Part shown: positions 5,684-5,897 of the stretch, in pieces
How the letters are laid out: every line of letters begins with the position of its first letter
Position numbering within the stretch: position 1 is the first letter of the stretch
Assembly (NCBI GenBank): GCA_946614075.1
Contig: CAMOGO010000086.1
Coordinates: 1-5,897 of the forward strand
Length of the DNA stretch: 5,897 bases
Source of the DNA: an uncultured Lachnospiraceae bacterium
GTDB lineage: Bacteria > Bacillota_A > Clostridia > Lachnospirales > Lachnospiraceae
Direction of reading: 5' to 3'
Program-made: the position numbers and the translations under genes
Notes under the pieces: model-generated
Seen by the model: the letters and a program-made list of their open reading frames with translations, nothing else
The model's database searches: none
Told to the model about the DNA's origin: nothing

Positions 5684-5706
5684 GAGGCCGCCTGATAGGC
5701 GGCCTC
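5684..5706. other. Perfect 9-bp hairpin upstream of the XRE-GNAT gene
   Basis: GAGGCCGCC (5684-5692) and GGCGGCCTC (5698-5706) flank a 5-nt loop. Neither strand has a proper U-tract (the minus-strand RNA continues TTCGCATAT). It may be a weak terminator for the edge gene, an attenuating structure in the XRE-GNAT leader, or an operator for autoregulation. Confidence 0.5.
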
Positions 5707-5710
5707 CCCT

Positions 5711-5740
5711 GCCATAAAGCAAGGCCGAACCTTGTCTGGC
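5711..5740. other. Second intergenic stem-loop
   Basis: GCCA (5711-5714) pairs with TGGC (5737-5740). Inside it CAAGG (5720-5724) pairs with CCTTG (5730-5734) around CCGAA, with internal loop bases between the stems. Read on the plus strand it is followed by TTTTT at 5746-5750, but no plus-strand gene ends here. On the minus strand it is followed by purine-rich sequence, so it is not a standard terminator. Confidence 0.35.
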
Positions 5741-5756
5741 TACTCTTTTTCATCAA

Positions 5757-5812
5757 TGGATTTCCGCCCCTGGAATTCCACCTCTGGAATTCCGCCGTTG
5801 GATTTACTTTGA
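5757..5812. repeat. 14-bp tandem repeat overlapping a stop codon
   Basis: Units start at 5757, 5771, 5785 and 5799 with an exact 14-bp period. The core is TGGAATTCC or TGGATTTCC followed by a C-rich tail. The two central units are the most alike, and the last is diverged and runs over the TAA of the edge gene. Each central unit contains the self-complementary GGAATTCC. Confidence 0.8.
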
Positions 5813-5897
5813 GAACATTTCCGGGTTTGCGTCAAACCGGACGAGAACGCCCGATGCGATCAAGGTCTCACCCGATTCGCCAGTCACGATCTCATAC
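5804..5897 (-). CDS. Partial CDS, C-terminal 30 codons; possibly an acyl-CoA thioesterase (hotdog fold)
   Basis: The minus strand is open from the window edge to TAA at 5804-5806. It encodes a tail starting YEIVTGESGETL, continuing with LIASGVLVRFDANP and ending EMFSK; the start lies outside the window. The alternating strand pattern, a GE-GE/T-L turn followed by a xxASGxxVxxxFD strand, resembles the last two strands of 4HBT/YbgC-type hotdog thioesterases. With only 30 residues the family call is tentative; that this is a real coding end is more secure. It is the gene immediately upstream of the XRE-GNAT gene, with about 155 bp between them. Confidence 0.65.
   Translation of the reverse strand, partial: YEIVTGESGETLIASGVLVRFDANPEMFSK

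Overview
The window looks like chromosomal DNA from a fairly GC-rich low-copy Bacillota genome, probably Clostridia of the Lachnospirales/Oscillospirales type. This rests on strong AGGAGG-type ribosome binding sites, sigma-A promoters with 17-bp spacers, a tandem glycine riboswitch ahead of an AGCS symporter, and a Bacillota-like GalK. No 16S or other taxonomic marker is present, so the assignment is an inference. No phage, transposase, CRISPR or tRNA gene is visible.

All four genes lie on the minus strand, so the window reads right to left in transcription order. At the right edge is the last 30 codons of a gene, possibly a hotdog-fold thioesterase. It is followed by an intergenic region with a 14-bp tandem repeat and two hairpins. 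Next comes a 509-residue protein (4119-5648) with an N-terminal XRE helix-turn-helix, a repetitive polar linker, a GNAT-like acetyltransferase core and an unrecognised C-terminal region. About 100 bp later is a strong sigma-A promoter (3991-4019) with a perfect 14-bp palindrome in its spacer. It drives a long leader containing a tandem glycine riboswitch (about 3725-3955), a cluster of 14-15 bp tandem repeats and an intrinsic terminator (3557-3588). The leader controls a sodium:alanine/glycine symporter (2017-3420). After that gene come a short repeat cluster and a GC-rich hairpin. A separate sigma-A promoter (1777-1805) then drives galactokinase galK (382-1707), which has an unusual Ala/Glu/Lys-rich insertion. 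Positions 1-355, just past the galK stop, form a very large imperfect palindrome with no convincing gene.

Functionally the symporter unit is the clearest circuit: glycine sensing in the leader RNA decides whether transcription passes the terminator into an amino-acid importer. galK is an independent unit for the first committed step of galactose use. The XRE-GNAT protein is probably a regulator, but its target is unknown.

The most unusual material is not a new gene set. It is the non-coding and low-complexity structure: the ~355-bp palindrome, an enlarged first riboswitch aptamer, leader repeats that copy the terminator arm and could act as antiterminators, and several short tandem expansions, two of them inside coding sequence (the XRE linker repeat and perhaps the GalK insertion).
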